Shown here in pieces: positions 47,869-60,378 of a DNA stretch of 64,000 bases. The DNA lies in contig WTPW01000841.1 of the NCBI GenBank assembly GCA_009809945.1, positions 1-64,000 on the forward strand, written 5' to 3'. The notes under the pieces are model-generated. The model saw only the letters and a list, made by a program, of their open reading frames with translations. It ran no database searches and had not been told where the DNA came from. The stretch comes from Gigaspora margarita (Eukaryota > Glomeromycota > Glomeromycetes > Diversisporales > Gigasporaceae). The position numbers and the translations under genes were made by a program. Within the stretch, counting starts at the first letter, position 1; each line of letters begins with the position of its first letter.

Positions 47869-48658
47869 ACAAACTGAGTTTAACAATTATAATACTAAAT
47901 TGGATATAAACTTTTAAAAATTTTTACTTTTAATAATTAATATATTTGAATTAACAAGAACAAAAAGAATTTATAAAAATAAAATTTAGAATTTTATCTC
48001 TGATTAAACCAGAATTTTGAGAAGCACATTAACGAATCAATACATATTCAAATTTACTATTTAGCATTTATGGATAGTTTTGTAGAGCTTTTATGATATC
48101 TTGTTATATGCAGATAATTTACTACTGCATTTTCATGAAATAGCACCCAATGCAGACTTACTTATATCACTAGTATAATAAATAATTTCTTTCCTTGTCA
48201 CACTTTTGTATTTGTATAATTCTTTAAGTTGTCATATATCTTCTATAATTGTATCGCCATTCTATGTTAATCTTTAGGCATTATAAGCCTGCACAGAAAT
48301 CTCTACTATGTAGACGTAGTCAAAGCCCTAGCTAACAAAGGGTAATACGTCTAAAAAATTAAATCACTTTAATTCCATCTAATTATTTTAAACTGCAAAA
48401 TTCTAAATAGATATTTGATAATTGTAGTGAAGTTGCAACTTTTAATAGTATTGATATAGGTAGTAAATTTGAAAAATGGCAAAAAATAGTACAAACCAGT
48501 TTTTTTTTTTTTTTTAATACAGTAAGTTATATATTTATGCATATAGCAAATTATGCATTATATAATTTTTAATTTTTTTTTATGGCTGCCTAATTTAAAA
48601 CTGGATAGCCTTTCAAAACACTACATGTGACCATACGATAGTTATACTAGTTACATCC
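47869..48658. other. AT-rich non-coding stretch
   Basis: No recognisable gene or element. Confidence 0.4.
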
Positions 48659-48788
48659 AATTGTGCTTTGTTTTATAAATTGATTTTTTATATAGGTATG
48701 TCTCAATTGTGCTTTGTTTTATAAATTGATTTTTTATATAGGTACGTCTCAATTGTGCTTTGTTTTATAAATTGATTTTTTATATAGG
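48659..48788 (+). repeat. 46-bp tandem repeat, 2.8 copies
   Basis: The unit attgtgctttgttttataaa... (46 bp, ending ataggtatgtctca) repeats almost exactly three times, the last truncated before gacgtaact. Near identity implies a recent expansion. Confidence 0.9.
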
Positions 48789-49469
48789 ACGTAACTAGGT
48801 GATGTTATAAGTCTGCATTTATAGTATGCACGTTAATTAGAATTAAAGATTGAATTTTTAATAAATTTGTTTTTCCAAGTAATGGCATGTGCATTAAATA
48901 TAAATAGCCATGCCAAGAGAAAGCTGGTATTTATATCATGATGCATATCCTTATTTGGCTATTAATTTGGTAATTTGATAATTATTTACAACATTTATAG
49001 ATATTACGGTATTTACAACCTATTATAGCAATTACAACTATAACAACTATTATAATAAATACAGCATTTATAACAAATATGACATATAACAACTTTGGGT
49101 TCTGGTTGTTATTAAAGGTTGCAACCCAGGTTGTAATTTGAAATGTCTGTAATAATTACTTATGGCTAGAAACACTAATAGTGACTGTAAAAAGTAGATG
49201 AACATAAGAATATTATATAGTCAAAAAAAAATCTTTAACAAATTTCAAAGTATCTTGTGGTTGACCCAAAGAAATCACTTGGACTAATAAGGTCCCACTT
49301 CCAAATATATACATACAATTAAAAAGGAAGAATGGAATAGATAATTCACTGGAGCTAATTTTTTCAAGTGAAAAATTATATATGCTCGATTTTTTTGGTT
49401 TTATATAATTTTATTATTGTCTTTATTTTATGAATTCGTATTTTGGTATAGTTTGTAACATGGTTGGGT
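48789..49469. other. AT-rich stretch with ttgtaa/ttacaac low complexity
   Basis: No gene. 48990-49130 is rich in attacaac/gttgtaat, resembling 30520-30640. Confidence 0.4.
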
Positions 49470-50580
49470 GATTAAAGTTCCAATCGAGAAATTAAAGCTC
49501 CAATTAAAAGATTAAAGCTCCAATCAAGAAATTGAAGCTCCAAGTGAGAGATTGATACTCCTATTCGAATTAAAGATATATTATAAGGGTATAGTTTTAG
49601 TCTGTGAAAAGTGATTAAAACAATTGTTAATAATATTTAGTATTACTATAATAAACCAATATATTGATTTATGTTAACAAAGAGAAACCCTATAACCTGT
49701 AATTATATAATAATTTAATCTTAATCACAATCAAAGCTAAATTGGTTCAAACCCCTATAATATCAGTAACAATGTTCAACTCTAAATTTTGATTATTCTA
49801 GGGCTAACTTCCTGAACATCTAGTAACCAAATATCTTATGAATTATCAACCAAAATCATATGATTTTGTTACCATTTGATTCATCTCATTAAATGGTACT
49901 AAAATCATATAATTCTAGTCAGATGTTTTGGTAAATCTATTTGGATATCCAAATGGTATCATTCTCAATTTATTTGGTTTGTTTTTTTTATTACTGTTAT
50001 TATTTTTTGAATTTTTTATTTTGGTATAGCTTGTAACATGATTGCTTCAACCAAGAGATTAAAATTTTAAGACTCCAATTGAATGATTTCAGCTCCAATC
50101 AAAAGATTGATGCCCAATGGGTAATTAAACTCTAATCGAGAAATTGAAGCTCCAATAGGGATTGGAGCCATTTAACTGGTTAAAAATTGATCTATAATTT
50201 CAAGCAAAATTATATTGGTATGGGCTGGAATTATTTTAATACAGACCAAATTAAACGGTTAAACAATTAAACAATTAAAAAAAATTTTAGATAGTTCCAA
50301 TTCCTAAGCTCAAGCTAGAGAATAAAAATTCCATAGAAATTAAAAATATATAAGGGTGTAGTTTCAGTTTATAAAAGAAAGAACGTTTATTAAAATGATT
50401 GTTAATAATTGTGAATAGTATTTAGAATTATTGTAATAATCCAATGTATAGATTTTTCTAATAGAGAGAAACCCTATAACCTGTAATTATATGAGTTAGT
50501 TTATTGATTTAACCATTTAATCTTAACCACTATTTTTTATGATCGAAGCTAAATTGGTCCAAATTCCTATAAGCTCTCTT
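49390..50580. repeat. Duplicated segment with a 20-bp minisatellite
   Basis: 49470-49562 holds about five 20-bp units of attaaagctccaatcaagaa. The same unit recurs, more degenerate, at 50036-50160. The flanks are also duplicated: ttttggtatagtttgtaaca (49441) against ttttggtatagcttgtaaca (50020), and gagaaaccctataacctgta (49681 and 50465). The stretch is thus a direct duplication of about 0.4-0.6 kb. Confidence 0.7.
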
Positions 50581-51977
50581 CATCGATTGTAATAGCTTAT
50601 CAGATAAATGAATGACAATTGATCTTAATTAGAACACACCTTTAACAAATTACTTAAAGACCAGAAAATGATTAAAAAAACTAAAATATAAAGAACCAAT
50701 TCATACCTCTAATCATGATTCTTTTATTACTACTTAAAATAATATCACAAATTTCAAATTAATCAGAACCCAATCACTTACAATTAAACCAAAATTTAGC
50801 AAAAACTATTAGAATGAGATCAAATCTTATTATTTCACTAAAACAAAAAAGAATTGCTATACAATAAAATAGAAATCAAAAGTTAAAATACCTACTAGCA
50901 TTTTATAATAACAATACTACAACACTAAATTAACCAGAATATAAAAAAATATAGATAATCATACTCCTAGCTCATAGGCAGGTACATGACTTGTTTGACT
51001 AAACAAGAACAAGTTTAATTGACAACAAGGTTTGACAATACAGGATGCAGTTGCAGGGAGTTATTAATTAGGTAATGGGAAAAAATAAAAATTGTAGTGG
51101 TAGTAGTAAATATTTAAATAAAAAGGAAATTCAAATAAGTATAAATGTATTAAGTAGTTGGTATTAGCAAGTATTGAAGTAAGAGATATATAAATATTGG
51201 GAATAATTTTTTGGTTTATGATTAATTAATTGTACATGATATGCTTAATATAAATAAATTTTTGGTATTAGAAAAAAAAAGTTTATAAGTTTTAATTATA
51301 ATTTGATACTATTTTGTCAGGCAATTAGATTTTGAGATTAGGTATAATGGAAAGAGATATAAAAAATCAATTTAGATTAAAAATTGTATAAAACTGCTTA
51401 TTGTACACTAAAAAAAAGTTTTTTTATGAAGTTTTGATATTAATAAAGTTTTTTTTAATCTAACTTAATAGCCAACTCTAATTACAATTTTAAATTTAAT
51501 AAGTTGGTAAAAATAGGATCATATTATGGTTTTTTCTAAATGAAAAAAATCAAGTTGTTGATATTTCTCTAATCTATTTGTTTATTAAACTTGCTTTGTT
51601 TAAGTTAGTACAAAATGGATTATAATCGATAACTATTAAGTATAGTACAAAATATAAATAGAATAAAATTATTGCAAAGATTTAATATAGGCAAGAGTAT
51701 AAGTGGTATCATATCATTGATTGGTAATAAAAGTAATAGAGTTAGTGGTTAACAGATATATTGCTGATTTTCATAATCTGATGCATGCTTATAATAAATC
51801 TGCAATAATTGTAATAAGGGTAGTAGTCTGGAAAATGCAAATGCTTGAGTAATTTATTATTTAAATAAAATGCGGGTTTGAGGTAGAGGTGGTATAATTA
51901 GTGATGATAAATTAGCTAGTTATTTGGAAGTTTTTCATAAGGTATTAAACAATCTTGAAGAGATAGGGTATTGTTAA
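50581..51977. other. AT-rich non-coding stretch
   Basis: No gene or bounded element seen. Confidence 0.4.
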
Positions 51978-51979
51978 TA

Positions 51980-52176
51980 TAGTCAGACCCCCTAAGTACA
52001 CGTTCCCTAAGTGCACAGTATATGAAAACCCCTCTAATATGCATGCTTCTGCTTGGTTCCAACTTATATAACACTTATAAAATTTAACCTCTCTAAGTGC
52101 ACACCTCTTCTAAGTGCACATTTTATATTTTTTTTACTATGGTCCCGAGGGGTATGCACTTAGAGGGGTCTGACTG
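51980..52176. mobile_element. 197-bp pogo/Tc1-mariner-like MITE
   Basis: Left end tagtcagaccccctaagt; right end, as reverse complement, cagtcagacccctctaagtg; TA at 51978-51979 and 52177-52178. Further copies of ctaagtgcac lie inside. CAGT-ends with a TA target fit pogo-like elements. Confidence 0.85.
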
Positions 52177-52178
52177 TA

Positions 52179-52895
52179 TTTCAAATTTGGGTATTCAGAA
52201 ATGAATCGTGATTAAATAAATTATATGTTTACATGTTTTAGTTCCATAGTTTTTATTTATCTTAATATATTATTTGGTTTATTTATAGTAAATTGTTAAA
52301 TGTGGAAAAATATAATGATAATAGATATAATGTACATATTTGTGATATATAATTTTAAAAAATCAATTTAATTATTAATTGATAATTTAGAGAATTTTTA
52401 TATAAAAACATATAAGCAAACTTGTATTGAAATTTTTAGTATATAAGTAAGGTCGATAAACTTTTTATTAAATTTACATTAAAGTAGCACAAATAGTAAA
52501 ATAATACCATGAGTTCTTGATTATCAGATTGTTAAATATCAATATTTTTTTTTGGTAGACTTTACTTTGTAAGTATGCAGCATTTACTAAGTAACACTTT
52601 GAATAAATTACAGTAAAGAATTTAAACAAAGTATTTAGCTTACTTTATTTTATAGTAACTAACTTGTCTATTTTTTAATTTATAAACTTTTGAGAATATA
52701 TTATAGCAATAGAATAATACCAAAAGCAAAAATCATAAAACATACAATGTAACTATTAAAATGATATTTATTAGTATTTGAGATCTACTGAATACAGATG
52801 TACTATTTGATTGTTCATTACTTAAAAAAAGCTATTTTATATATATGAATTACTGTATTATAGCCATTATTACACAGTTCTGTCTCTCACTAAGT
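52179..52895. other. AT-rich non-coding stretch
   Basis: No recognisable feature. Confidence 0.4.
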
Positions 52896-53165
52896 TTTTT
52901 GTATTTTTTTTTTTTTTTTTTAACCTTTGACTAAACCGCGCGTTAACTTTATTAATAGATTTGCATAAATACAAAAATTCAATCAATTACATGTTAAGCA
53001 TAAACCTGATCCACCTCATTGGATAGACCCATGTCCGATAGTCGCACTGATGTCTGCCATCTATACCCACATACGTGCATAAACACATATTTAAAGTATA
53101 CGTATAACATGGTACTCAGCTACCAAAAAAGTAAAAAAAACCCAGCAAAGAACCGACCGGGAAAA
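52896..53165 (-). mobile_element. Probable 5'-truncated retroposon tail
   Basis: On the minus strand the block ends ...ttaataaagttaacgcgcgg then ggttaaaaa with about 18 A. This resembles the LINE 3' end (aaataaagttatggcatgg then poly(A)) in both the signal and its distance to the tail. The body is more GC-balanced than its surroundings (ggtggatcaggtttatgctt). No target duplication could be confirmed. Confidence 0.45.
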
Positions 53166-53305
53166 AAACAAATAAAAAGAACTAGCTAAACAATCTAAGA
53201 AATAGTTAAAAATTAAGTTTTTCATATTATATTACTACTGTTTCATTTATTTAGTTAGTAATTATTAAAACTTCAGTTTAATTATTTATCTTGGTATGTT
53301 GTAAA

Positions 53306-53500
53306 GATTGCTATTTCAATTTGTCGATTATACAACTAACACTCTCTATGTGTAATTTATCACACTAGGTGTTTACTAGAGATTTCACATTCAACAGGAT
53401 TTTTATTGCCATTTCAATTTGTCCATTATACAACTAACACTCTCTATATATAATTTATTGCACTAGGCATTTACTAGAGATTTCACATTCAATGAGGATT
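53306..53500 (+). repeat. Tandem duplication of about 97 bp
   Basis: Two consecutive copies of atttcaatttgtcgattata ... gatttcacattcaacaggat (the second has tccattata and attcaatgaggat), roughly 90 percent alike by eye. Confidence 0.85.
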
Positions 53501-53725
53501 TTTATTTTTTGTTAGAAGTTTCATTTTTGTCAAGAATTTTGTTCTTTTTTTACTGAAATTTTATTACTAATATAAAAAAAAAATTCATTACTTTTGTCTA
53601 TTAATAGATTAAGTTTTATCTTTTGACATTTTTTAAAACTGTCTAATAACACTAGACAATGAATAGTGTTATAAAAAAGAAATTTAAGAATTGGTGTTGA
53701 AAAGAATGAATATAATATTATTTAC

Positions 53726-55774
53726 TATATCAGCAAATTTATAATAGCATAATCTTACATAAGATCTTATGAACCGTAATATAAGCAAAATATTATGTAA
53801 TATATAACGAAATATTTCAAATATCAAAATTTCATTATATTTCGCTAGAAATTTTGAAAATTATAACGAAATATTTTGATCCTCTTTAAACCAAGCTAGG
53901 ATCAGTAGATCAGTGTAACCTGGATCATACATTGGACTAATTATTCGAAATAGTTCAAATTCTGTACTACAAGATCAGATTCACTTTTTTGTTTTCGTTT
54001 CGTTTCTTTGTTTTTATTTTATTTTTTTTGTTTTCATTTTATTTATTTTTTATTTTATTTTTATTTTGGCACTTTACAAGAACACCTTTGCAAGAAAACA
54101 AACAACTTTTCAAAACCTTGTGCAAACTAACCCAATCTGTAACCTGGATTATGTTGGACTAATTTTTTGAAATAGTTCAATGATGTTCAAATTCTGTACT
54201 ACAAGATCAGATTAGATCTTTTTTTTATAATTAGATCTTCTATTTTGTTTTTTTTCGCTTTTTGTTTTTTATTTTCGTTTCATTTTTTGTTTTCATTTTG
54301 TTTTTTTTTGTTTTCATTTTGTTTTTTTTTTTATTTACTTATTTTTTATTTTTTTTCATTTTATTTTTATTTTAGCATTTTACAAGAACACTTTGCAAGA
54401 AAACAAACAACTATTCGAAACCTTGTGCAGCCTAACCAAAATTTTGACGCTTTGCAAGAACACACAACTGATGTCTCCAGCAATTTCTAAATTTCCAAGA
54501 ACGCTTCTTTAAAGAAATAAAGGTTTAGTTAGGACTTTATTTATTTTTTCGTTTGACATAATTTGTTTTTGTTTTTTTGTTTTTGTTTTTTTTTTTAAAT
54601 TTGGTTTATTAATTATTTTATTCCAGCACTTTGCGAGAAAAGAGCCCTTACTTCCTGGCACTTTGCAAGAATACCAACTCAGACTTTTTTGGCACTATGT
54701 GACTTTTTTGGCATTTTGCAAAAACATTAACCCAAATTTCGAATTTGCAAGAATGTGAACTCTTACTTTAGAGAAATAAAAATTTGGGGCTTCATTTATT
54801 TTTTTTATATTAGTTTGCTTACACATTTTGTTTTTTCATTTGTTTTTTTTTTACTTATTTTTTTTTATTTTTATTTTATTTTATTTATTTCTGACTTCTT
54901 TGACACTTTGTGACTTTTTCTGAACTTTACAAGAATACCAGCTTTAACTCCTCTGGCACTTTGCAAGAATATACTAGATTTCTCCAGCAATTTGCAAGAA
55001 CATTAACACTTCTGAGAAATGTTTTTTTTATTTTTTTCACTTCTTTGAAGTATTTAGAAAAAGAGAATGAAATGAAGATTATAGCCGAAACAAAAGAAAT
55101 AGCCAAAGCAAAGATGATAGAAAACAAAAAAGTGAAGATAATAGCTAACTTTGGGTGAGCGAAAATAAGTGTATAGGGTTAGTTTTTTGTATCTAGTAAT
55201 AGAATTAGATGCAACGAAGTGTGAAAGTAGTTTAAAATAGGGCTAGTTTTTTGTATATAGTAATAGAAATAGATGCNANNAAGTGCNAANGTAGTTTAAA
55301 ATATTTGTAATAATNTAAATAATACTAATAATNTAATATATAATAAAGTATGTAATATTAATTAAAAATGTATATTTAATAAATGTAAAATATAATGTAT
55401 AATAATAATAAATAAATATAAAATTTTATATTAAATTGTGATACTGTGCAAAAATCTGTAAAAAAGCGTGATTATGTGAATATGTATATTGTTAATTTAT
55501 TTTTTAAAAATTTTGAAAATTCAGAAAAATTTGAAAAACAATGCAAAACAATGCGAAATCATCACATAATATGCAAACTATTACCTCCTGTGACCCCTTT
55601 TTTTTGTTGATTTATTTCACAATATATTTCAAAATAGTTCGAAATAATAACCATAATATTATCGTAATATAATGTAATATATTACGTAATAAATCGTATC
55701 AAATGTAAGATTTTTGTTATATTACGGGCTGTAATATTTTACATAAGATTACGTATATATAATTCGCTGATGTA
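53726..55774 (+). mobile_element. TACATCAGC-ended non-autonomous element with CTTTGCAAGAA motifs, copy 3
   Basis: Left end tatatcagcaaatttataat (one change from copy 2); the right end, as reverse complement, is tacatcagcgaattatatat. The interior repeats the pattern of copy 2: gaaatattt palindromes, about eleven ggcactttgcaagaa-type motifs scattered between T-rich runs (54060-54985), then the block agcgaaaataagtgtatagg, which here is partly duplicated (55190-55300). The gtgcaagaa-encoded frames (e.g. GTLQEY) are by-products of the motif. Ambiguous bases near 55277-55333. Confidence 0.8.
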
Positions 55775-57498
55775 GCAAATATATAATGTTGAAGTTATTA
55801 AATTGGAATAGGAGTTGAAAAAGGCAAATATAAAAAATTCATTTATAGTATTATCACAACTTTGCAAAGATAAAAAATGCTAGCAGAATATATAATATCA
55901 GTTATTTCCTGGTTTATTAATTGTTTTTATGAGGGTTTATATATTATTTTTGCAATAATTTATTTTTAAATTCAGTAGAAAAAAGCCTCTAGCTATCAAT
56001 TAATAAAATAGAAAAATAATGCATTTATTTCTTGCTATAGAGGAATAATAGTCAATTATTTTCCAAATTTTTTTTCTTCAGTATTGGAAAATTTTTTAAA
56101 CAGATATTAATTGATATATAATACTTAATTATTTTATATCAATTAAAAAATATCATTATATATTAATTAACTGGATAAAAATTAATAAATATCTATAATC
56201 AATATATATTATTTTTAATATAAATTATTATATATCTATAAATCAATAATAATTGTAATTATTTGGATCAATATATAATGATTAACAGATCTGTATCTGG
56301 ATCTTATCAAGAGTGCATTTGACTAATATTTTCAAAATGGTTTGAAATGTTTAGATGATTATAGTACAAGATCATATTAGATCTTTGTTTATTTTTTTTG
56401 TTTATAATTTAGAACTTCTATCAATTTTATATTGTTTTTTATTTTCCTTTTGTTTTTTTTTGGTTTGATTTCATATTTTTTAGTTTCATTTTGCTTTTTT
56501 TTTTTATTTATTATTTTTATTTTTTTTTTATATTTCTAAACAAAAACACCAACTCTAACTTCTCTGGTACTTTGCAAGAAATCTAATAACTTTTCACCAC
56601 TTTGCACAAGCTAACTCAGCCTTTTAACACTTTGCAAAAACACATCCTATCAATTTCTAAATTTTTAAGAGAGCAAGTTTTTGCAAGTTTTTACAAGTTT
56701 TTACAAGTTTTTACAAGTCTTTACAAGGCTTTACTTCATTTATTTTTTTGTTTTATATTTTCATTTTGTTTTTTGTTTTATTTTTATTAATTTATTTTAT
56801 TCTGGCACTTTGTGAAAATCTTCAATATTTCTGAATTGCAAGAACATGAACTCTTACTTTAGAGAAATAGAGATTTGGGGCTTCATTTATTTTTTTTTAG
56901 TTTCTTATATTTTTTTTTGTTTATTTTCTTTTTTATTTTATTTTATTTATTCCTTACTTTTTTCAGAACTTTGCAAGAAAATAATCTAACTTTTTTGGCA
57001 CTTTACAAGAACACCAATTCTAACTTCTTTAGCACTTTGTAAGAAGTAGTGAATATAAGTGAATAAGCAAATATAAGTGAATATAGATAAATATATTGGT
57101 TATCTCATATATTCTGGTAGTTCAATTAAATAAATTAAAATTAGTATATAGTAAGTACTAATTTTTTTCTATTAACTAGCAATTAAAAATATATATATAT
57201 AATTTGAATAGCTAGACAATATATTTATAAAAAAAAATTATATAAATTGTTAATTTAATTGTTTTTAAAAAATCTTTAAATTTATTCAATTTTTAAATTT
57301 TAAAAAATTAAAAAATTAAAACTTTGCTTATTTTTAAAATTTAACCAATTAAAAGTAAGTATTTTTTGTACTACTATGCAAGTACCTATCAAAAAAAGTT
57401 TGTTAAATTTTAAACAGTTATTATGTACAAAAAAAAGTTATACCAAAAAATAAAACACTAATTTAATCTAGTTTACTATTTAATTTAGAAAAAATCTA
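55775..57498. other. AT-rich stretch with partial CTTTGCAAGAA-family sequence
   Basis: 56330-57060 has the same T-rich text and cactttgcaagaa motifs as the elements above, without the TACATCAGC ends. A 10-bp tandem tttttacaag (about five units) lies at 56683-56737. No gene. Confidence 0.55.
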
Positions 57499-57944
57499 AA
57501 TGGTGCCCCTGTGCATTTTGTGCTCCTCTAATGTACTAATAATTAATTTCATTTAGAATTAGAGTTAGAGTTAGAGTTAGGATTATACATGGTGATAAAA
57601 TTATTTTGGGTTTCGGGTCCCAAAATTAAAAAATTTTCCAAAATTGTTTTTGATCTATTTTACTTAAAACCCAAAATTTTTTGATTCTTTTTTTGAATAG
57701 ATGAAATTATAAGGAACATAAATATATAAATTTTATTTGCTCTTCCTTATATAAAATTTTAATTTATTTTACAAAACCCAAAATAGACATTTTTTAAAAA
57801 TCAATTTTAGTAGTATTTATAGTTAGAATTAAAATTAGTACAAAATTGTGAGAGGAACATTTTTTGTTAGAAGTGCAACAGGGACTACTCTAGTAAAATT
57901 TTGAGATATTAAAATAGAGGGCACAATGTGCATGAGGTACCGTC
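57499..57944. mobile_element. MITE with 30-bp imperfect terminal repeats
   Basis: Left end aatggtgcccctgtgcattt; right end, as reverse complement, gacggtacctcatgcacatt. The interior shares 240 bp with 36242-36484 and about 95 bp with 3419-3512 (both inverted), so it is a composite. Contains three gttaga repeats. Target duplication not resolved. Confidence 0.65.
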
Positions 57945-58930
57945 TAGTCTAGTTCTATAATTTATATAGTAAAAATAATACCTATTTTAGTTTAAAAAAC
58001 TTCAAAAATTTATAAATTTTTAAATTTTAAAAATTTTAATATTGTATAAACATAAAAAATAATTCTCTAAATTTGAATTTTAATATGATATTAATTAAAA
58101 TTTTATTAATTATAAATTTTACAAATTTATTATATAAGCATATATTAAACCAAAAACTAGTAAATTTTTCTTATTTACTAATTTTTAACCTAAAAACTAA
58201 ATTAATAAAATTTTTATTAAAATTTATAAAACTTTTATTTTATATATAAAATATTATTAAGAATATTTTTATCTTATAATTTGTATAATAAAAAAAATAA
58301 TAATAATTTAATAAGTAAATAAATTTAATATTATTTAATAGACTAAAAAATTACTTATAGAAAATATTTAATATAAATATAAAAAATTAATATTTATAAC
58401 TTAATATTATAATGTACTGTTTTTCAAAAGATAAGCTTAAAAAAGTTTTATAAAATAAATTATTATATATAAAAATTCTTCTACTTTCTATAGTTATATA
58501 GCTATACCAGAATATATAAGATTATCTATAATAGTTTAATTTTTTTCATTTTATTTTTTTTCATTATTTTTTTTAGTTTAGTTTTTTGTTTTTTGATTGT
58601 TTTTTTTTTTTAGTTATTTTTTTAATTTTATTTTATTTTATTTATTTCTTACTTCTTTTAGAATTTTGCAAAAAAATAATCTAACTTTTCTGGCACTTTA
58701 CAAGAACACCAATTCTAACTTCTCTGGCACTTTGCAAGAAGTAGTAAATATAAGTGAATATGAGCAAATATAACTTCTCTGGCACTTTGCAAGAAGTAGC
58801 AAATATAAGAGAAATATAAGCAAATATAATAGTTTATTTTTTTTATTTTTATTTTTTTCATTATTTTTTTTTGGTTTCATTTTTTTTTTTGGTTTTATTT
58901 TTTTTTTGTCAATTTTTTATAATAATATAT
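57945..58930. other. Extremely AT-rich stretch with a partial CTTTGCAAGAA-family copy
   Basis: 58020-58500 is almost pure A/T. 58500-58900 has ctggcactttgcaagaagta twice (about 58727-58746 and 58782-58799 with flanks), a small direct duplication. No gene. Confidence 0.5.
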
Positions 58931-59566
58931 GGGAATATAAATTTGTTGCACTCACGACATGTCACACTCCTGATTCGACCAATCAAATTGCTCAAGTTTG
59001 TAGCCAAAAAAAAATCTTTTTTAAAAATTAAAGTTTTTACTTAATAAAGTATAATATATATATAATTTAGCACACTATATAATGTAAAATTTTATTCTGA
59101 ACAACTTTTTCTAAGTTACATAGATAGATTATCTTAGTAAAAAAAGAAGTTTTATAAGAAAAAACAAAAGTTCAAAAGTTAGCACATATAAAACTTTTTT
59201 TTTACTAAAATAATCCACCTTTTTGACTTAGAAAAAGTCGTTTAGCATAAAATTTTACATATAATACTTAAATATAAATATAGATTAAATTAGTAAAAAA
59301 GTTCTATATGTGCTAATGTTAGAAATTTTTGTTTTTTCTTATAAAACATTTTTTTTACTAAGATAATCTATCTTTGTAACTTAGAAAAAGTTGTTCAGAA
59401 TAAAAGTTTACACTATATATCTAGTTATTGCTTATTTATTCTTATATTTTACTAGCAGAATTTTTAGTTTTTTTTAAAAAAAAATTTTTGTCTACAAAAT
59501 CGGGCGATTTGATTGTTCAAATCATGGGGGTGTGACATGTCGCAGGTGCGACAAATTTCTATTCCC
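58931..59566. mobile_element. 636-bp Mutator-like MITE with 9-bp target duplication
   Basis: Duplication ataatatat at 58922-58930 and 59567-59575. Ends gggaatataaatttgttgca (left) and gggaatagaaatttgtcgca (right, reverse complement). The inverted repeat continues in blocks far inward (gacatgtcacactcc; then aactttttctaagttac near 59102 and 59400), so the whole element is one large palindrome. Related to 3365-3593. Confidence 0.88.
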
Positions 59567-59575
59567 ATAATATAT

Positions 59576-60105
59576 AACAAAATATATAATATTTAAAATA
59601 TAATATATAATAATATAAATAAAAAATAAAATTTTTATATTAAATTGTGAAAACTTGCAAATATTGTATATTTAATTTAAGATTTTGTTAAATTTAACAG
59701 GTTGCGATATTGCAAGTTAATATTTAAAAAAATTAAAATTATTATTAGTTAGAGTTAGGGTTTGAACTAGTGTTAAAGTTAGGGTTAAAGAGCATATAGA
59801 TATTCAAAATTAAGTGTAAAAACTTTTAATAAAATTTCAAGATATTTAAAATTTTTGATTTTTTTTTAATTTTTCTAATTTTTCATTCATTTTGTTACAT
59901 GAGATCCTGTGATCTAATTGGCCAATTATATTAATCTGTAATATCGCAACCTGCAATATTTAGCAATCTTCTTAATTTAAAATATAATATAGAATAATAA
60001 TAAATAAATAAATTTTAAATTATGAAAACTTCAAAAACTTGTAAAAACTTGTGAAAACTTGTAAAATACTTAAAATTTGCAAAAAGCATGTTGATATGAA
60101 TATAA
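59576..60105. other. AT-rich stretch
   Basis: No gene. Contains gcgatattgcaagttaatat / taatatcgcaacctgcaata (about 59702 and 59938), a likely terminal pair of a small degraded element, and tandem aaaacttgt units at 60025-60065. Confidence 0.45.
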
Positions 60106-60108
60106 TAA

Positions 60109-60274
60109 GGGGCATACCATTTATCATATGATTTTTACTATGGATACATAGTCAGTGATAGTAATCATATTTATATATTATATTAACAAACCAAAATTAG
60201 ATAAAGTAATTATACCATGCATGGATAAAGGTGGCTACTAAGTAAAAAATATCATATAATAAATAGCACACCCC
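60109..60274. mobile_element. 166-bp Harbinger-type MITE
   Basis: TAA at 60106-60108 and 60275-60277. Ends GGGGCATACCATTTATCATA (left) and GGGGTGTGCTATTTATTATA (right, reverse complement). Same family as 12404-13423. Confidence 0.85.
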
Positions 60275-60378
60275 TAATTCTTAATTAATTCATATCAGAT
60301 ATATATCAATTAACTAGATATTTATCAATTACTATCACTATTGATAGAAATTGGAAGGGGTATTGATTATTGATATAT

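Noticed and set aside
43048-48622. Possible autonomous hAT element from TAGTGTTTG (43048) to AACACTA (about 48620)
   Set aside because: Flanking 8-mers do not match and the interval contains two later SINE-like copies; chance similarity of a 7-mer is likely.
54245-55158. Frames with GTLQEY/FARTL peptides
   Set aside because: They are direct translations of the CTTTGCAAGAA word and T runs in a repeat, differ between copies and have no start or domain context.
59750-59800. gttagggttaaag, telomere-like
   Set aside because: Only one or two imperfect TTAGGG-like units; likewise the gttaga triplet at 57557 is part of a MITE.
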